Source: Ceriagrion tenellum
Taxonomy: Eukaryota; Arthropoda; Insecta; Odonata; Coenagrionidae
Assembly: GCA_963169105.1 (NCBI GenBank)
Contig: OY720633.1
Location: 40,068,795 to 40,132,794, forward strand
DNA: 64,000 bases
Direction of reading: 5' to 3'
How positions within the stretch are numbered: position 1 is the first letter of the stretch; each line of letters starts with the position of its first letter. The notes under the pieces were generated by a model that saw only the letters and a program-made list of their open reading frames with translations, made no database searches and was not told the DNA's origin. Positions 12,121 to 22,863 of this stretch are shown piece after piece. Both the position numbers and the translations under genes were made by a program.

Positions 12121-14757
12121 TAGCATATCATTTAATCAGAAATATTATGTGAAGCCACGAGATGCGGCATTTCGTTTTGCATAATTAAAATCAAATTCGG
12201 TGCATATTGCCTTACTCGCTACTAATTTTAAGATATTGCTTTAAAAAATAGCAACCACAAGTAAAAAGTACGTGTGAAATGTAACTCATCCTCATTTTTT
12301 ATATTGTTCCGTGCAATTGTAGGCACAGCAACTAACGACCATGACTGCACAATTACAATTTCTCGGGAAAACGTAGTAATCAGGCACAGATTTCTCAAAA
12401 TTTTAAGCCTACATGCACTCTTACACCCGTACTGAAAAATCCGCTTTCCTGAAGTCGAATATGATTGCTAGAAGTACCACCGCAAATTATATTTTTACCG
12501 CCGTAGTCCATGTAAACTCAATGGCGCGGAAACGGCTTCTTGCTAGGAGTCACTTGGTCGGAGGAAAAAAAATTATTGCACTCATGAGAAGATGCCAAAA
12601 CTCTCTCTATCGTGTAATACCTCTATTTTTATCTCATGGGTGGATGTAAAGCCTTAAGAACCGGGCGCTTAGCTAGCGTAATTGAAGCGATACTTTTTCT
12701 GCAGGTCGGCTTTCTATACGTAGCCCGTCATATCCATCAACCATGACGTTCAGTGTGTGTCGAATTTCGGGTATCCACTCACTCCGTATCCCTACTTTCA
12801 CAGTTTATCCCCCCGAGTAGACCTTTGTTTTGGTTTTTTCCCTACATCCCTCTCCTTAATTATGAGACACACCTACTCCCTTGGCATTCATCGAAAAACA
12901 TCTCCGCTCTCCCTTACTCGTTTCCCGCTTGCTGTTTGCGTTAAAGAATTCTCCCCTCACTCACTCCCTGTGTTTCCGTGACATCAAAAGGGGTGATGTG
13001 GCGAGGGAAATTGACGTGAGCGTTTCCACCCCTCCCCCCTTTGTTTTTTGTGAACACGCCTTACCCTACGTGTGAACTCTACGTCCAACTTCGCTTACCT
13101 ATAATTTGCCTGGCGGAATTCTCATTCGAATATCAAATTGTGTAAGATTGAGAAATATATTTGTATTGGTTGCCTGGGTTTACGGTAAGTCATGATATTT
13201 TTCACATTGTAAAAGGCGTCCGTGGATGTGTTATTTGGAAAGTTGGCCAACGGCCCTAGGTTAATTGCACTAAGTTAGACCGACTAGGTTCAATGTTAGG
13301 ATTATTGGGGAGGGGAGTTTCATACCCTACACGTAAATCTAATACCTATTAAAGGTGCTTTGTTGGAATCTTTAGCTTTTAATCAAAACATCTTTGGTAT
13401 TAGGTACTATTCTGGAGTTGATGCACTTCCTCAGATATATTGAAAATCATGATTGAGAATATAATGAAGTCTTGTTTTTGATAAGATTGAAGAAATAAAG
13501 AAGTTCTATGGTGCCGTTTTTGATGCAAGTTGCATCGAAAACATCAGACTGTTTTCAGCGTGGAGTGAGGCGTTCATCAGCTTTCAGAGGTTTGACCTTG
13601 GATATGTAAGAGCGTTTTGAATGCTATATGGAATTTTTTCTGGAAAAATTCACCATTAATCCTTTCTATTTTAACTAAGGCCATGAGTCATATCAATTCT
13701 GATTTATTTCAAGGTTTGTTTTATTTTATTCCCTTATCCACCCCTGTTGATGTCAGGCGGTGAAAACATGTATTGGACGCCTTGTAGCAGAGATTGAAGT
13801 TATCGACTTGATGTCTGTTGTTCAAACAGCCATGCTGAATTTAGGTATTGATGTGTAGGATTGATGTCAATATGTGTGACTCCAGTAGTAATGCTCTTGC
13901 CAAGGAAATGAAAATAGAGGAGTCGGGAAGGCCATTATTTGGAGTTCGCGCTTTTAATTTTTATTACTATTTAGAAATTAAGCCTTGTGGGTCGTGCTTG
14001 AAACAAGTTGGAGAAATTCCGATCCGATGCCAAAAGTGATATGTATTACAAAAGAAATCTCCTTGATAATCATAACTAAAAGAAACGGAAATGCTGCTTT
14101 TCTAGGAATAATGCCTATCTTCAGCAATTAACCGATGCTAGATGAAGGAATCTGAAACACGTAAAGTCAATTGAAGTTATTCTTAGCTTAACCAGCATAA
14201 TACATTCTCCCGCGGCTTCTGAGCAGATTTTTCTTGTCGCGTTTCCCGGCTTACAGACAAATACAAAGTGTTGCTGGGCTGGAGTTCAGAATTCTGCACG
14301 ATATCGTACTAAGTAGATTACGTTGTGGAAATGGGGCCTGATCTTGCGAATGTTGATTACCCGAAGATGCATGTGCTATGGCCTGACATGATTATAAAAA
14401 AATTCCCTTGATTTTGTATGGCAGCCGTTATGTGTGGCGCTCATATCCCCGCATTTTCCGAATTTTCTCGCCCTCTGTCTCCTTCCTTCTCCACGCCATA
14501 TCAATTCTGACAATCCTCTCCTCTGTTTGTCACATTCTGTTATCTTCCAGTTTGCCCTCAACGATGTTATTGTTGACCTCAATTCTCATCCAATTCCCGA
14601 TTCTCTGTCAGGTCGGTCCAGTCTGTCTCATCCGTCTTCTTCTTGATTCCAACGCGAAAGCGATGCACAAGAGTGGTTAGTCTGATGTGGGAATTCAACT
14701 TGAAAACCGACCAATTCATGTGATGATACCATAGTTGGGCAGTTTCACCATCTTTTA
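12121..14757. other. no gene; two pyrimidine-rich islands
   Basis: Pyrimidine-rich blocks at about 12750-13080 and 14420-14640 give overlapping open frames in two or three frames of the same strand, a mark of composition rather than coding. Between them lies AT-rich sequence with no recognised motif. The 63-codon frame at 13848-14039 has no familiar domain. Confidence 0.5.
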
Positions 14758-14758
14758 A

Positions 14759-15225
14759 CATACATACATAGCAATCACGCCTTTCCCTTCCGGGGTAGGC
14801 ACAGTCACAAAGTTTCGCTCATTAATAAATATTGGTACACCTAACTCTGCTTAAATAATTTCTTCCATACTGACCTATCCTTGCTAACCTCTCTTGCCTC
14901 ATTCACCCCCATACACTGCTTCATACATGCCGTCCTGTTTCTAAGACTCATAATACTACTCCATCTAAGAATTTCCTCAATCACATTCAATCATAACTTT
15001 CTCGGCCTACCTTTACCTCTCGAACCATTCATTTCACTCTGATATATCTGTTTCGTTATTCGACTCTCATCGATTCTCTCAACATGGCAAAACCAACGAA
15101 GCACACTTCTTTCATATATGTCCATTACTGGAGCATCTAACCCGTTTTCATTTATTACCCTATGCTGAATAAATTGTATTGGGGATGGAAAATCAGAAAG
15201 CCGAGACGCCTGCAACGCTATCTAC
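14759..15225 (-). mobile_element. RTE-like non-LTR 3' end (family D)
   Basis: On the minus strand the translation reads YERSVLRWFCHVERIDESRI, TKQIYQSEMNGSRGKGRPRK, then after a stop INVIEEILRW-type wording and NEAREVSKDRSVWKKLFKQS. This is the C-terminus of a reverse-transcriptase polyprotein of the RTE/Jockey-like kind (VERMDESRITKQIY, GRGRPRK, DREVWR). The 3' UTR is short and ends in an ATGTATGTATG tail next to 14759. The copy is 5'-truncated and has stop codons. The fragment at 55943 is a relative. Confidence 0.85.
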
Positions 15226-15324
15226 AAAAATCTGTCGGCGCCCTTCCTAACACATGTGACTAACAAGGCGATATTATGGAGAAAAGTGTAAATATCTTAG
15301 CAATCGCTCGTCCGGAAATGGCTT

Positions 15325-15400
15325 TTGGTTTAGGGTGGTTCCTAGTGTGGTGAATTCTCAAACCAAGGACATAGGTTCATAACCCCTCGAGGCAAAGTTT
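15325..15400 (+). repeat. possible tRNA-derived SINE head (weak)
   Basis: GGTGGTTCCTAGTGTGG looks like an A-box region and AGGTTCATAACCCC like a B box, about 40 bases apart, similar to the start of tRNA-derived SINEs. No paired copy was found in the window to define a body. Chance similarity cannot be excluded. Confidence 0.2.
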
Positions 15401-15589
15401 TTTCGGTGCTTTACGGAGATCACGTCGAATGCAGCTCTCTGTCCGTTGAACTGTGGTATCCTTGTCGTCTTTTGTTGAAAACAGGCTAATGGCGACGTCA
15501 AGTTTCTGACAACCTTCTCTATTCCCACATATCCTGATCAACAATAAGTGTCCTAGATACATGTGTGATTAAGTCATTTTTAACGTTAA

Positions 15590-15810
15590 TAGGTAGAAAA
15601 GATTGACGAGAAATACAGAGCTATTATTAATCCCAAATTTCCGCGCTACTGTGCACGGTAGATCTTTATACGTAACATCTTGTAGGCTTTGGAATTGTTT
15701 ACCGCAAGAAATAAGGTTATTAATAAATATTAGTTTTTATAGGAAGCGACTGTACACATATCTAAGGTAATAAACAACCTTGTAAATCAATGTAATATAA
15801 AATTGTTATG
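15590..15810 (+). mobile_element. CR1-like non-LTR retrotransposon C-terminal tail
   Basis: From 15684 the plus strand reads RLWNCLPQEIRLL, then FYRKRLYTYLR and a TAA stop at 15768. This is the closing motif of CR1/L2/Jockey-type polyproteins (WN-LP-IR, then F-RRLK-YL). Upstream sequence to about 15590 shows frame-shifted related wording. The remainder of the element is missing. It is distinct from family A because its wording and 3' UTR differ. Confidence 0.7.
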
Positions 15811-18245
15811 CATCTGTAATTTAGCAAGGATGAGTGAATCAGTTCATTTTGTATATATATTTTACTTATATGTATTCAAGATTGGTATATCACCAGGCCT
15901 CATTTTTGTTTCTATAATCACTAAATTATGTTTAACTGAGGGCAACTGGTGCTTATGTTTACCATTAATGTCAAAACATGCCTTAGCAGCCCTCTGCTGT
16001 TAAATTGTCATTACAAGCGAGACTGTGAATCACTGTTTTTTTAATACTCTGTAAATGTTCCAGGTGACAATGTCCCAGAATTGAAATACATATATGTATA
16101 TGTATGTATATCCATCATAGCACAAATAGCATAATTCGTCGATCGCCGTCAGAAATAGCCAACAAATTTAGGACCCATTGTTGCACTCCCTTGTGCCTGG
16201 TAGGATGAAAATGAAGATGGTTTAATTCGGAAGAAACGCGGCTAGGTGACTATTTTCTTCGCCAATTGGCCGTGTCGTATCGAGGTCGCGGAGGTAAAGG
16301 GGGCTTCCTTCCAGTGGCCACGTCAGATGGAGCCACTGAAAGCGATGCCGCCTTCTGAAAACAAGGGCCCTCCCTCTTTAAACCCGCTTTCCCCTCCCCC
16401 TCCTCCCGCACATCCTTGGCTCCTCACCATCTCGACCCCTCTCGCAGTTTCCCTCGTCCCCGAAAATGCCCTCGCCGTGGCGCGGGACCCCCCTTTTCCC
16501 GTTCGCCTCTTCCTTTTACTTCGCTTCTTCCTTTCTCTTCCATCAATAGTTCCTTTTTCCGTTTCGGAGCCTCGCTTCTTTGTCTCTTCCCATCCCTCAT
16601 TCGAGCGACGTCCGATTAGATTGGAGGCGCCGCAACGGGTAGCGAAGACGCCTTCCTGTAGTTGCTCCGTCGATGATAGGATCTCGTGTGGATCGTGGGA
16701 ATTTTTCTGTAGGTCACTTCATCTTCCAAGGTTTCCTAGCCTTTCTTCTCGTAGCAGATCATTTTTTTGCAAGTGTGGTCGTACCGTGAGAGTTGGCAAA
16801 TTCTGTTGCCGCTTAAAGACTCGTAAATGATATGAATTGTCGTTTTATCAGTCATTCGTAGTACAATACGGTGAATTGGTTTTTCATTTTCATGTCAACC
16901 CCCTGTTTGCGAAAGGCCGACTCATTCATTCATCGGTCATTCAGTCCTAAGATTGGTTGACTGCAGCCCTCCTTCCTTTCCTATCTAAAGCCGATTCTCT
17001 TACTTCCTGGTACCTCTTACTGTGTGCTTTCTTCTTTATTTGGTCTATGTGTCATTCAGGATCTTCCTCAGGGGACAAAGTCTCTTCTTTTCTTCAGTTT
17101 TGTTCTTCACCAATCCATTTTGTCTCAACTTGAGTCCAATTCTCCTGTGTCCGAATAGAGACCACTAATTATCTATGGTTTAAAAGAGAAGGTTACCCAT
17201 TTTTACTCTTGCTTATTTCTTTTTAACGTGACATACCTATAAATGTTAACTGTAAGAGTAAAAATGGGCCTGTGTTGCTCTTAACTTGATTATTTTTTTT
17301 TTGCTGAGCGTATGTTTTTTTAATGTTAGCAAATACCGTTTCTCAATTTTAGAATGGTGGTAAATTGGTCCAAGTGAAGTTTGAAGAACAGTAATCCGCT
17401 TCTTATGAGCGGTTGCGCAACGAAATTATAACCGAGTGGAAGGAAATCTCTCCCTATTAATAGTCTTGTTGCATTCTTAAGATTGATTTTGAGTTTGAAT
17501 TATATTTTTTGGATTCTTATTTGAAATTTTACCTTTCAAAATTTTTTTACATTTATCTTTATGCATCATAGTTCACTGAAACCTCATACAGAATTCGAAA
17601 TGGCGTATATTACGTTCTGAGGATGTAGATATATTGAACTGTTATCGGGTAGTATTTTGTATCAGAGGAGGCAATCAGGTTGGTAGAATTCTAAACATTG
17701 TGTTATTTGCGGATGGTATATAAGAAAGAGAGGAGCCCAGTGGTATTCTGCTCTCAACGGAGTACTCCTCGCAAGGCATTCAAATAGGGACAGTCAATTC
17801 TCTGACATTATCCACTAATGCTTGAATTCGAACACTGAGTAACCGTCGTTATGTTCAGATTAGGAGATCATTCCAACTTGATCTCCCATTTGGAGGATGT
17901 TTGAAGTTTCATTGTGATAAACATGGAAATAATTTAAGATTAACGTAACATAAAGCCCCACGAAAAAACCGTTTCAACGTTGACTGAAAATCTGTCAGAA
18001 AACAAGTGTTTGATATTAATTTGTGAAATAAGTGCATTTTATCTCGCTTCTCTGGATTGTAAGCAAATGATCATAAAATAAAGATGTTCTTTACTTAACG
18101 GATACTGTCGGCGGATTCACTTTTTCCTTCGCCCTTACTTTCGGAGCCAATGTCCAGCTTGATTAGAAAGTTTCATGTCCTTGCCCTTGTTGTTCCACTA
18201 GTCAATTTAGAATATTATTTATCCTATTCTCTCTAGCACAATATA
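15811..18245. other. no gene; pyrimidine island at 16330-16760
   Basis: The 194-codon frame at 16246-16830 lies in a GC-richer pyrimidine block and translates into proline, serine, phenylalanine and arginine runs with no domain; a second frame of the same strand is also open, so it is judged compositional. A TATG/TA microsatellite lies at 16088-16112. An inverted repeat (17196-17210 with 17254-17268) is listed separately. The rest is AT-rich without identifiable content. Confidence 0.5.
17196..17268. repeat. 15-base perfect inverted repeat
   Basis: Arms CCCATTTTTACTCTT (17196-17210) and its exact complement (17254-17268) enclose 43 bases that contain a further weak inverted pair (TTAACGTGACAT near 17223 with ATGTTAA near 17242). 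It looks like a miniature hairpin element; no target duplication is evident. Confidence 0.6.
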
Positions 18246-18310
18246 TACGAGGGCAGTTCTTTTTCAACCTCCGATAGGCCATACGTAAAAAACAAGTGGA
18301 TATTAAAATA

Positions 18311-18341
18311 CGAGGGTGGGTCAATAAGTCCGTGACTTTTT
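18311..18341 (+). repeat. left TIR of the young mariner
   Basis: Thirty-one bases starting CGAGGGTGGGTCAATAAGTC and ending in a T-run, preceded by TA. It pairs with 19574-19604 with one mismatch. In mariners the transposase binds this repeat to excise the element. Confidence 0.95.
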
Positions 18342-18490
18342 GAATTTCCCGCGTAGTCGCTATAATTACAACAATACCCTCGTTAGTTACCATCTATTAG
18401 TAAACAACTGTAAAATTCTGAGCTAGTTCCATCTTTTAGTTTGTGTTTAATACCCATTGATAGCTGAATACCTCGTGATTTGAGAGGAAA

Positions 18491-19539
18491 ATGGAAAAAA
18501 GAGAATTTCGTGTGCTTATTAAACTTTATTTTTTGCGGAAAAAAAACATCAGTCAAACCAAGGATAAGCTTGATAAATACTATGGGGACTCTGCACCATC
18601 AGTTTCAATGATTAAGAAGTGGTTTACACAATTTCGTTGTGGCCGTACAAGCACGGAAGATGCCGAACGTTCTGGATGCCCAGTTGAGGTCTCTACACCC
18701 GAAACAATTGAAAAAATTCACGATATGGTGTTGGCCGATCGGAGAATGAAAGTGAAAGAGATTGTGGAAGCCATAGGCATCTCACATGGCTCAGTGGTTT
18801 CAATTTTGGAAGATCACCTGGATATGAGAAAACTTTCCGCAAGATGGGTGCCGCGTTTGCTCACAATCGACCACAAACGCAATCGTGTGACAACTTCGCA
18901 GGAGTGTTTGGCCTTGTTTAACCGCAATATGGACGAGTTTTTGCGCCGTTTTGTAACTGTGGATGAAACGTGGATCCACCATAACACACCAGAAACCAAA
19001 CAGCAGTCAAAACAGTGGGTTTTTCGGGGTGAGTCGGCGCCAAAGAAGGCCAAGGTGGGTTTGTCAGCCAATAAAGTCATGGCGACCGTTTTTTGGGATG
19101 CACGCGGTATAATCCACATTGACTACCTTCAAAAGGGTAAAACAATCAATGGCGAATATTATGTCAACTTATTGGGTCGATTTAATGAGGATTTGAAAAA
19201 AAACGACCGCATTTGGCCAAGAAAAAAGTTCTTTTCCACCAAGACAATGCAAGGGTGCACACCTGTGTAGTGTCCATGGCAAAAATCCATGAATTGGGCC
19301 ACGAATTGTTGCCTCTTCCACCCTATTCTTCGGATTTAGCCCCGAGTGACTATTTCTTGTTTCCAAACCTGAAGAAATGGCTCGGCGGAAAGAGATTTGA
19401 CTCCAACGATGAAATCATCTCACAAACAAATACGTATTTTCATGACATCGACAAATCTTATTTTTTGGAAGGTATAAAAAAATTGAAAAAACGTTGGACC
19501 AAGTGTATAGAGCTCAAAGGAGACTACGTTGAAAAATAA
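18491..19539 (+). pseudogene. mariner transposase (DD34D), one frameshift
   Basis: Cut-and-paste transposase of about 349 residues once the frame is followed through. N-terminal DNA-binding region: first helix-turn-helix in residues 1-50, a linker (TSTEDAERSG), then a second helix-turn-helix ending MRKLSARWVPRLL (about 111-124). Catalytic residues: D158 (VTVDETW), D252 (FHQDNARVH) and D287 (SDLAPSDYF), with 34 residues between the last two, the mariner DD34D signature. The first frame runs 18491-19270 but leaves the true frame at an A-run near 19196-19203: eight A's where nine would keep frame. The C-terminal part continues from about 19213 to 19539 and ends GDYVEK. One conserved proline of YSPDLAPSD is serine here. 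The catalytic residues are intact, so the lesion is probably recent. Confidence 0.95.
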
Positions 19540-19573
19540 AATAATTTTTAATCCAAAAACCTATGTTTGATTG

Positions 19574-19604
19574 AAAAAGTCACGGACTTATTGATCCACC
19601 CTCG
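19574..19604 (-). repeat. right TIR of the young mariner
   Basis: Complement of the left TIR with one mismatch, followed by TA at 19605-19606. It lies about 35 bases downstream of the transposase stop. Confidence 0.95.
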
Positions 19605-19640
19605 TATTATTATAGTATTAAAAGTTCTGTGCATTTATGG

Positions 19641-20056
19641 TTACTTTTCGACATAATCACCTTGACGATTAAGGCATTTGTCGTACCTGCAAACAAGCTT
19701 TACAATACCCTCTTCATAAAATGATGCTGCCAATGACTTTAAATGAGTCTATACGTTGTTTTGAAGCTCCTCGTTAGTTTGGAAGCGCTGCCCTTCCAGC
19801 CACTTCTTCAGTTCAGGGTAAAGATGGCAGTCACTTGGCGCTAGATCGGACTGTATGGCTGGTTATCGAAAATGTCTTATTGAAATTGCTCAAGGAGCCG
19901 ATGGGTTGCACCAGCACTGTGAGGACGGGCATTTTTATGGATCAGGGCGTTGTCAGTTAATATTTTTGGGACCCCGCGAGCACAATTTTTTTTGAAACAT
20001 TAGTGTTCTGTAACGATCGAGTACAGAGAAAATCTTGAAACTTACGGAAATTCCAT
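19641..20056 (-). pseudogene. old mariner transposase, C-terminal part
   Basis: Minus-strand translation ends RYDKCLNRQGDYVEK with stop TAA at 19641-19643. Upstream it reads SPDLAPSD-like wording (here disrupted around the YSP), CHLYPELKKWLEGQRFQTNE, and DNALIHKNARPHSAGATHRL around the second catalytic aspartate. Immediately before that comes GVPKILT, which in intact relatives lies about 110 residues further upstream, so the middle of the protein including the first catalytic aspartate is deleted. The 5' side of this part carries one copy of the 69-bp duplication made by the R2-like insertion. The wording belongs to the SETMAR-like mariner group. Confidence 0.9.
19988..20056. repeat. 69-bp target-site duplication, left copy
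   Basis: Matches 22502-22570 with five differences in 69 bases. It is part of the old mariner's transposase code, so the duplicated DNA is clearly target, not retrotransposon. It sits at the 3' end of the minus-strand R2-like element, right after its short A-tail (a T-run in the plus strand at 20056-20062). Confidence 0.85.
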
Positions 20057-22501
20057 TTTTTTCAGGGGGAGGGAAATGCGTCTACGCAGACCTGGCCTAG
20101 GTGGATTGGCCAGGTACTGAGGGACTTACCCTCGTAAGGGAATACCCACTAATAACCCCCTTCCTTATTGCGCCGTGCGACGGCGGCTACCTCTCTCCCT
20201 TCGGACATCCTCTCTTCTCAGCTCTTCATCCGACGCCGGTCTTTGTGCGCCATCTCCATCCGCTGGTTGATCGATTGAAGAATCTCCATTCTGCTACTCC
20301 CCCGATGATCACACGGCTAGAAATCACCTTCAAATCGCCTTTATTTACGACCTTCTTTTCGATGAGCTCCCTCGCCGACTGGTAACTCCATATTCCTCGA
20401 TTGGCAATGCTTGCTGCTAGCTTGTGAAGTTCTTCCAGATGATTTTCTTCTTTGATCTTCCTCTTGAGTTCTTCATTGCTGTCATACTTTTTCTTCTTCG
20501 CGTAGTTGGCCTTGTCTGGTTCTACTTGTTCGCCGATTACCTGCACATCAATTATGTATCCTACATTCTCTTTGCTAGCAATTAGATCTGGAACAAATCG
20601 TCTTGTAGGTATCGTATACGCTTTTTACATTTCCGTGATGAATCCCTTATTTTCCAGACCCCTCTTCAGATATTTCGTCACAGCGTCATGACGTTTTATC
20701 CTTAGGCCATGGGTTTGATGGCAGTTTTGCAGGACGTGATTCATGGTTTCAATGGCATTACAGCCTGCCCTGCAATACCTGTTCTCAATTCGTCCTCTAG
20801 ACGTCCTCGATTTCGTAGGAAGGGCATTGATCTTACGTTTGCAGGAATATATACATAGTCTCGTCCGCTTAAAAACCTAGTACCATCCGATAGCCACTGA
20901 TTCTGAGGAGGGATCTTCTTCGAGTGCTTAAGAGCATTCCCATCGACGGATTTATGTAGTAGTCCGGCCCACCACTTTTTAATTTCATTACCGGGCGTAA
21001 ATTCGTGGCCACCTTCCGCCTGCAGCCGTCGTTTTTCAATGGATTTTTCAGTCGCGAAGAATTCATCCGGGGTCCTGTTTGTGATGTACGTAGATTTCAT
21101 GAAGCTTTTAATCCTGTCTAATCGTCGCAGAGGATACTCCATCGGAATGCGGGGATCCCCAATCCGCCGTCTTTTGGATCGGCATGAAAGAAGGTATTAG
21201 ATGTATCTTTAGGCAATAACAGCCATTTCCGGAGGGCCCTCCTTATTTCACAGTCTGGTGACCTAAGTGTACCAAGATGTATGCTTCCAGCTGTCAGTTG
21301 GTAGTGGAACGCCGGCACGATTAAATTTCTCTGGGCCCACACTCTCTGCTGTGGCTTCAAGGGAGCCCGTGTGAGTTTCTCAATCTTCTTCACGAGATCG
21401 TCACGTGGTTGGATCTTGATCCTTCCCTCAGCCGTAAATGAAATACCTAAGTAATTCCATCTGTCCAGTCGGTTGAAGGCGGGCAGGACTCTTCCCTGGA
21501 CGGTGAACATTGTCTTCTTGTCGACCGCAGACTTCTTTTCCTTCGGTATTGTTTTGAGCGCGACCGTGTGACACTTTGCCGCGTTGATGAGCGGTCCATG
21601 GGAAGCCAAATAATCCGTAGAGATATTCAATAAAGTTTATAATTCAATCTTGAATTCAGCATCAGCAAACGCGAGAACATTAATGGTGTGGTCCCCAATA
21701 CGAACTCCCAAGTCCGCGGGAATCTTTTTAAGCATTCCATCGATTGTGAGATTGAATAATAAGGGGGATAAGGGATCCCCCTCTTTCACTCCTCGAGTAG
21801 GTCGAATTCCACTGGAGGTCCATCCTACATGCTCAATCTTCAGTTCACTGTTTTCATACGCATAACGAATGTAGTTACAGCATGCATTCGGAACTCTTCT
21901 GGCCTTGAGTGTGTTTAAAATCGAGTCATGGGAGAGCGAATCAAATGCTTTGGCCACATCAATGGAGGCCAGATATAGCGGCAGATGTTTTTGCCGTCTC
22001 CATCGTAACACGAGGTGTATCGAGGGGAAAAGTATTTTCGCTGCATCCTTTTGCATTTATAAATGCCCTCTGTCTCTCGTCCATTTGGATTACTTTTAAC
22101 CTTGTGGCCAATATTTTATGAAATAATCTGATAATTACTGAGGGCACTGAAATAGGACGAAAGTCACTAGGATCCTGGGCATCCTTTTTCTTGGTGATCA
22201 TTACTGTACGTGATTTTAATAACAGCTTTGGTACCTTTTAACAATACAGAAACATATTAAAAATACGAGCGAGTACTTTCACTGGAATCGCCCTAAGTTG
22301 CCTGGCTGTTATCCTGTCCGGGCCCGGCGCTGTCCTTAAATCAGGGATGGCATTTCTAATTTCCACCTCTGAGATTGGTTTCCATATTTCTGTAATCTCT
22401 GGCTCTGTCTTCGGGAGAGAGGTTTGCGACTGCATACCTCCTGGGCCAGTCATAACTTCTCTGGGATTCAAAAATTTGTATTCGTATTCTTGGCCATCTA
22501 G
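20057..22501 (-). mobile_element. R2-clade (RLE-type) non-LTR retrotransposon, 5'-truncated
   Basis: A 2445-bp minus-strand element flanked by a 69-bp duplication of mariner DNA. It has a reverse transcriptase, a C-terminal CCHC-type motif and a restriction-like endonuclease, the R2/R4/NeSL layout, and no APE endonuclease is seen. The 5' end is cut just before the reverse transcriptase; the 3' end has a roughly 160-bp UTR closing in GGGG then a short A-run. R2-type elements are best known from a fixed site in 28S rDNA, but here the target is an old transposon. Confidence 0.92.
20226..22500 (-). pseudogene. R2-like reverse transcriptase / restriction-like endonuclease
   Basis: Domain order along the minus strand: pre-RT segment (TAPGPDRITARQLRAIP near 22320); RT motifs SDFRPISVPSVIIRLFHKIL (near 22150), IDVAKAFDSLSHDSI with the first catalytic aspartate (near 21960), GIRPTRGVKEGDPLSPLLFN (near 21790); the FADD box reads AFADA at about 21650, so the second aspartate of the pair is lost. 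Then thumb wording (NAAKCHTVALKTIPKEKK), a C-terminal knuckle CRAGCNAIETMNHVLQNC near 20760, and a nuclease core VPDLIASKENVGYIIDVQVI near 20560. In-frame stops at about 22236 and 21637 and frameshifts near 22000, 21130 and 20640 make it inactive. Reverse transcription at a nicked target and nicking by the PD-D/E-K-type nuclease are the known family roles. Confidence 0.92.
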
Positions 22502-22570
22502 TTTTTTGAAACCTTAGTGTTCTGTAACGATCTAGTGCAGAGAAAATCTTGAAACTTTCAGAAATTCCAT
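22502..22570. repeat. 69-bp target-site duplication, right copy
   Basis: Pairs with 19988-20056 (64 of 69 identical). It lies at the 5' side of the minus-strand R2-like element and continues without break into the N-terminal transposase code of the old mariner. Confidence 0.85.
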
Positions 22571-22863
22571 CGACAAAGCCCTTATGGTGAACCGAAGGTT
22601 TTCTCTAACCACTTCGTCAACTCGTTGAACAAGCCGTCTGTAGCGACAGAATTGTGTCATTGACCCCCTTAATCATGCACGTCAGTTCGGCTATCTTTAA
22701 ATTTTCGACGCCATTCACGCACAACACCATCACTCATCAAGTTTTCTCAATACACTCGGCTCATACTTCGATGAATTTCTTCCGCACTCTTCCCTCCTGC
22801 TTACAGGAAACGAATAACGCTTCGCAATTCGCATTTGGCAGGAGAATCAATCGAGGCGGCCAT
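22502..22863 (-). pseudogene. old mariner transposase, N-terminal part
   Basis: From the ATG at 22863 on the minus strand it reads MAASIDSPAKCELRSVIRFL, a stop, then KSAEEIHRSMSRVY, NLMSDGVVREWRRKFKDSRT and, after a frameshift, VQRVDEVVRENLRFTIRALS. This is the N-terminal helix-turn-helix region of SETMAR-like mariner transposases (AEIHRQ-SEVYG, MSDGMVRKW, FTISSL). There are at least four in-frame stops and one frameshift, so it is long dead. It continues across the R2-like insertion to the C-terminal part at 19641-20056. Confidence 0.9.

Larger units (their letters stand above)
18311..19604 (+). mobile_element. mariner/Tc1-superfamily element, nearly intact
   Basis: A complete 1294-bp mariner. 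Terminal inverted repeats of 31 bp (18311-18341 and 19574-19604) start CGAGGGTGGGTCAATAAGTC and differ at one base between the two ends. TA target duplication is present at 18309-18310 and 19605-19606. The element sits inside the 3' part of an older mariner of a different subgroup. The near-identical TIRs and a single coding lesion show it is much younger than its host. Its transposase resembles the irritans/mellifera-type group in wording (begins MEKREFRVLIK), but subfamily placement needs a tree. Confidence 0.97.

Noticed and set aside
16246..16830. 194-codon plus-strand open frame
   Set aside because: It lies in a pyrimidine-rich block, is dominated by proline, serine, phenylalanine and arginine runs, overlaps another open frame of the same strand, and shows no domain.
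18800..19366. Minus-strand open frames within the young mariner
   Set aside because: Shadows of the plus-strand transposase gene, which carries all family motifs.
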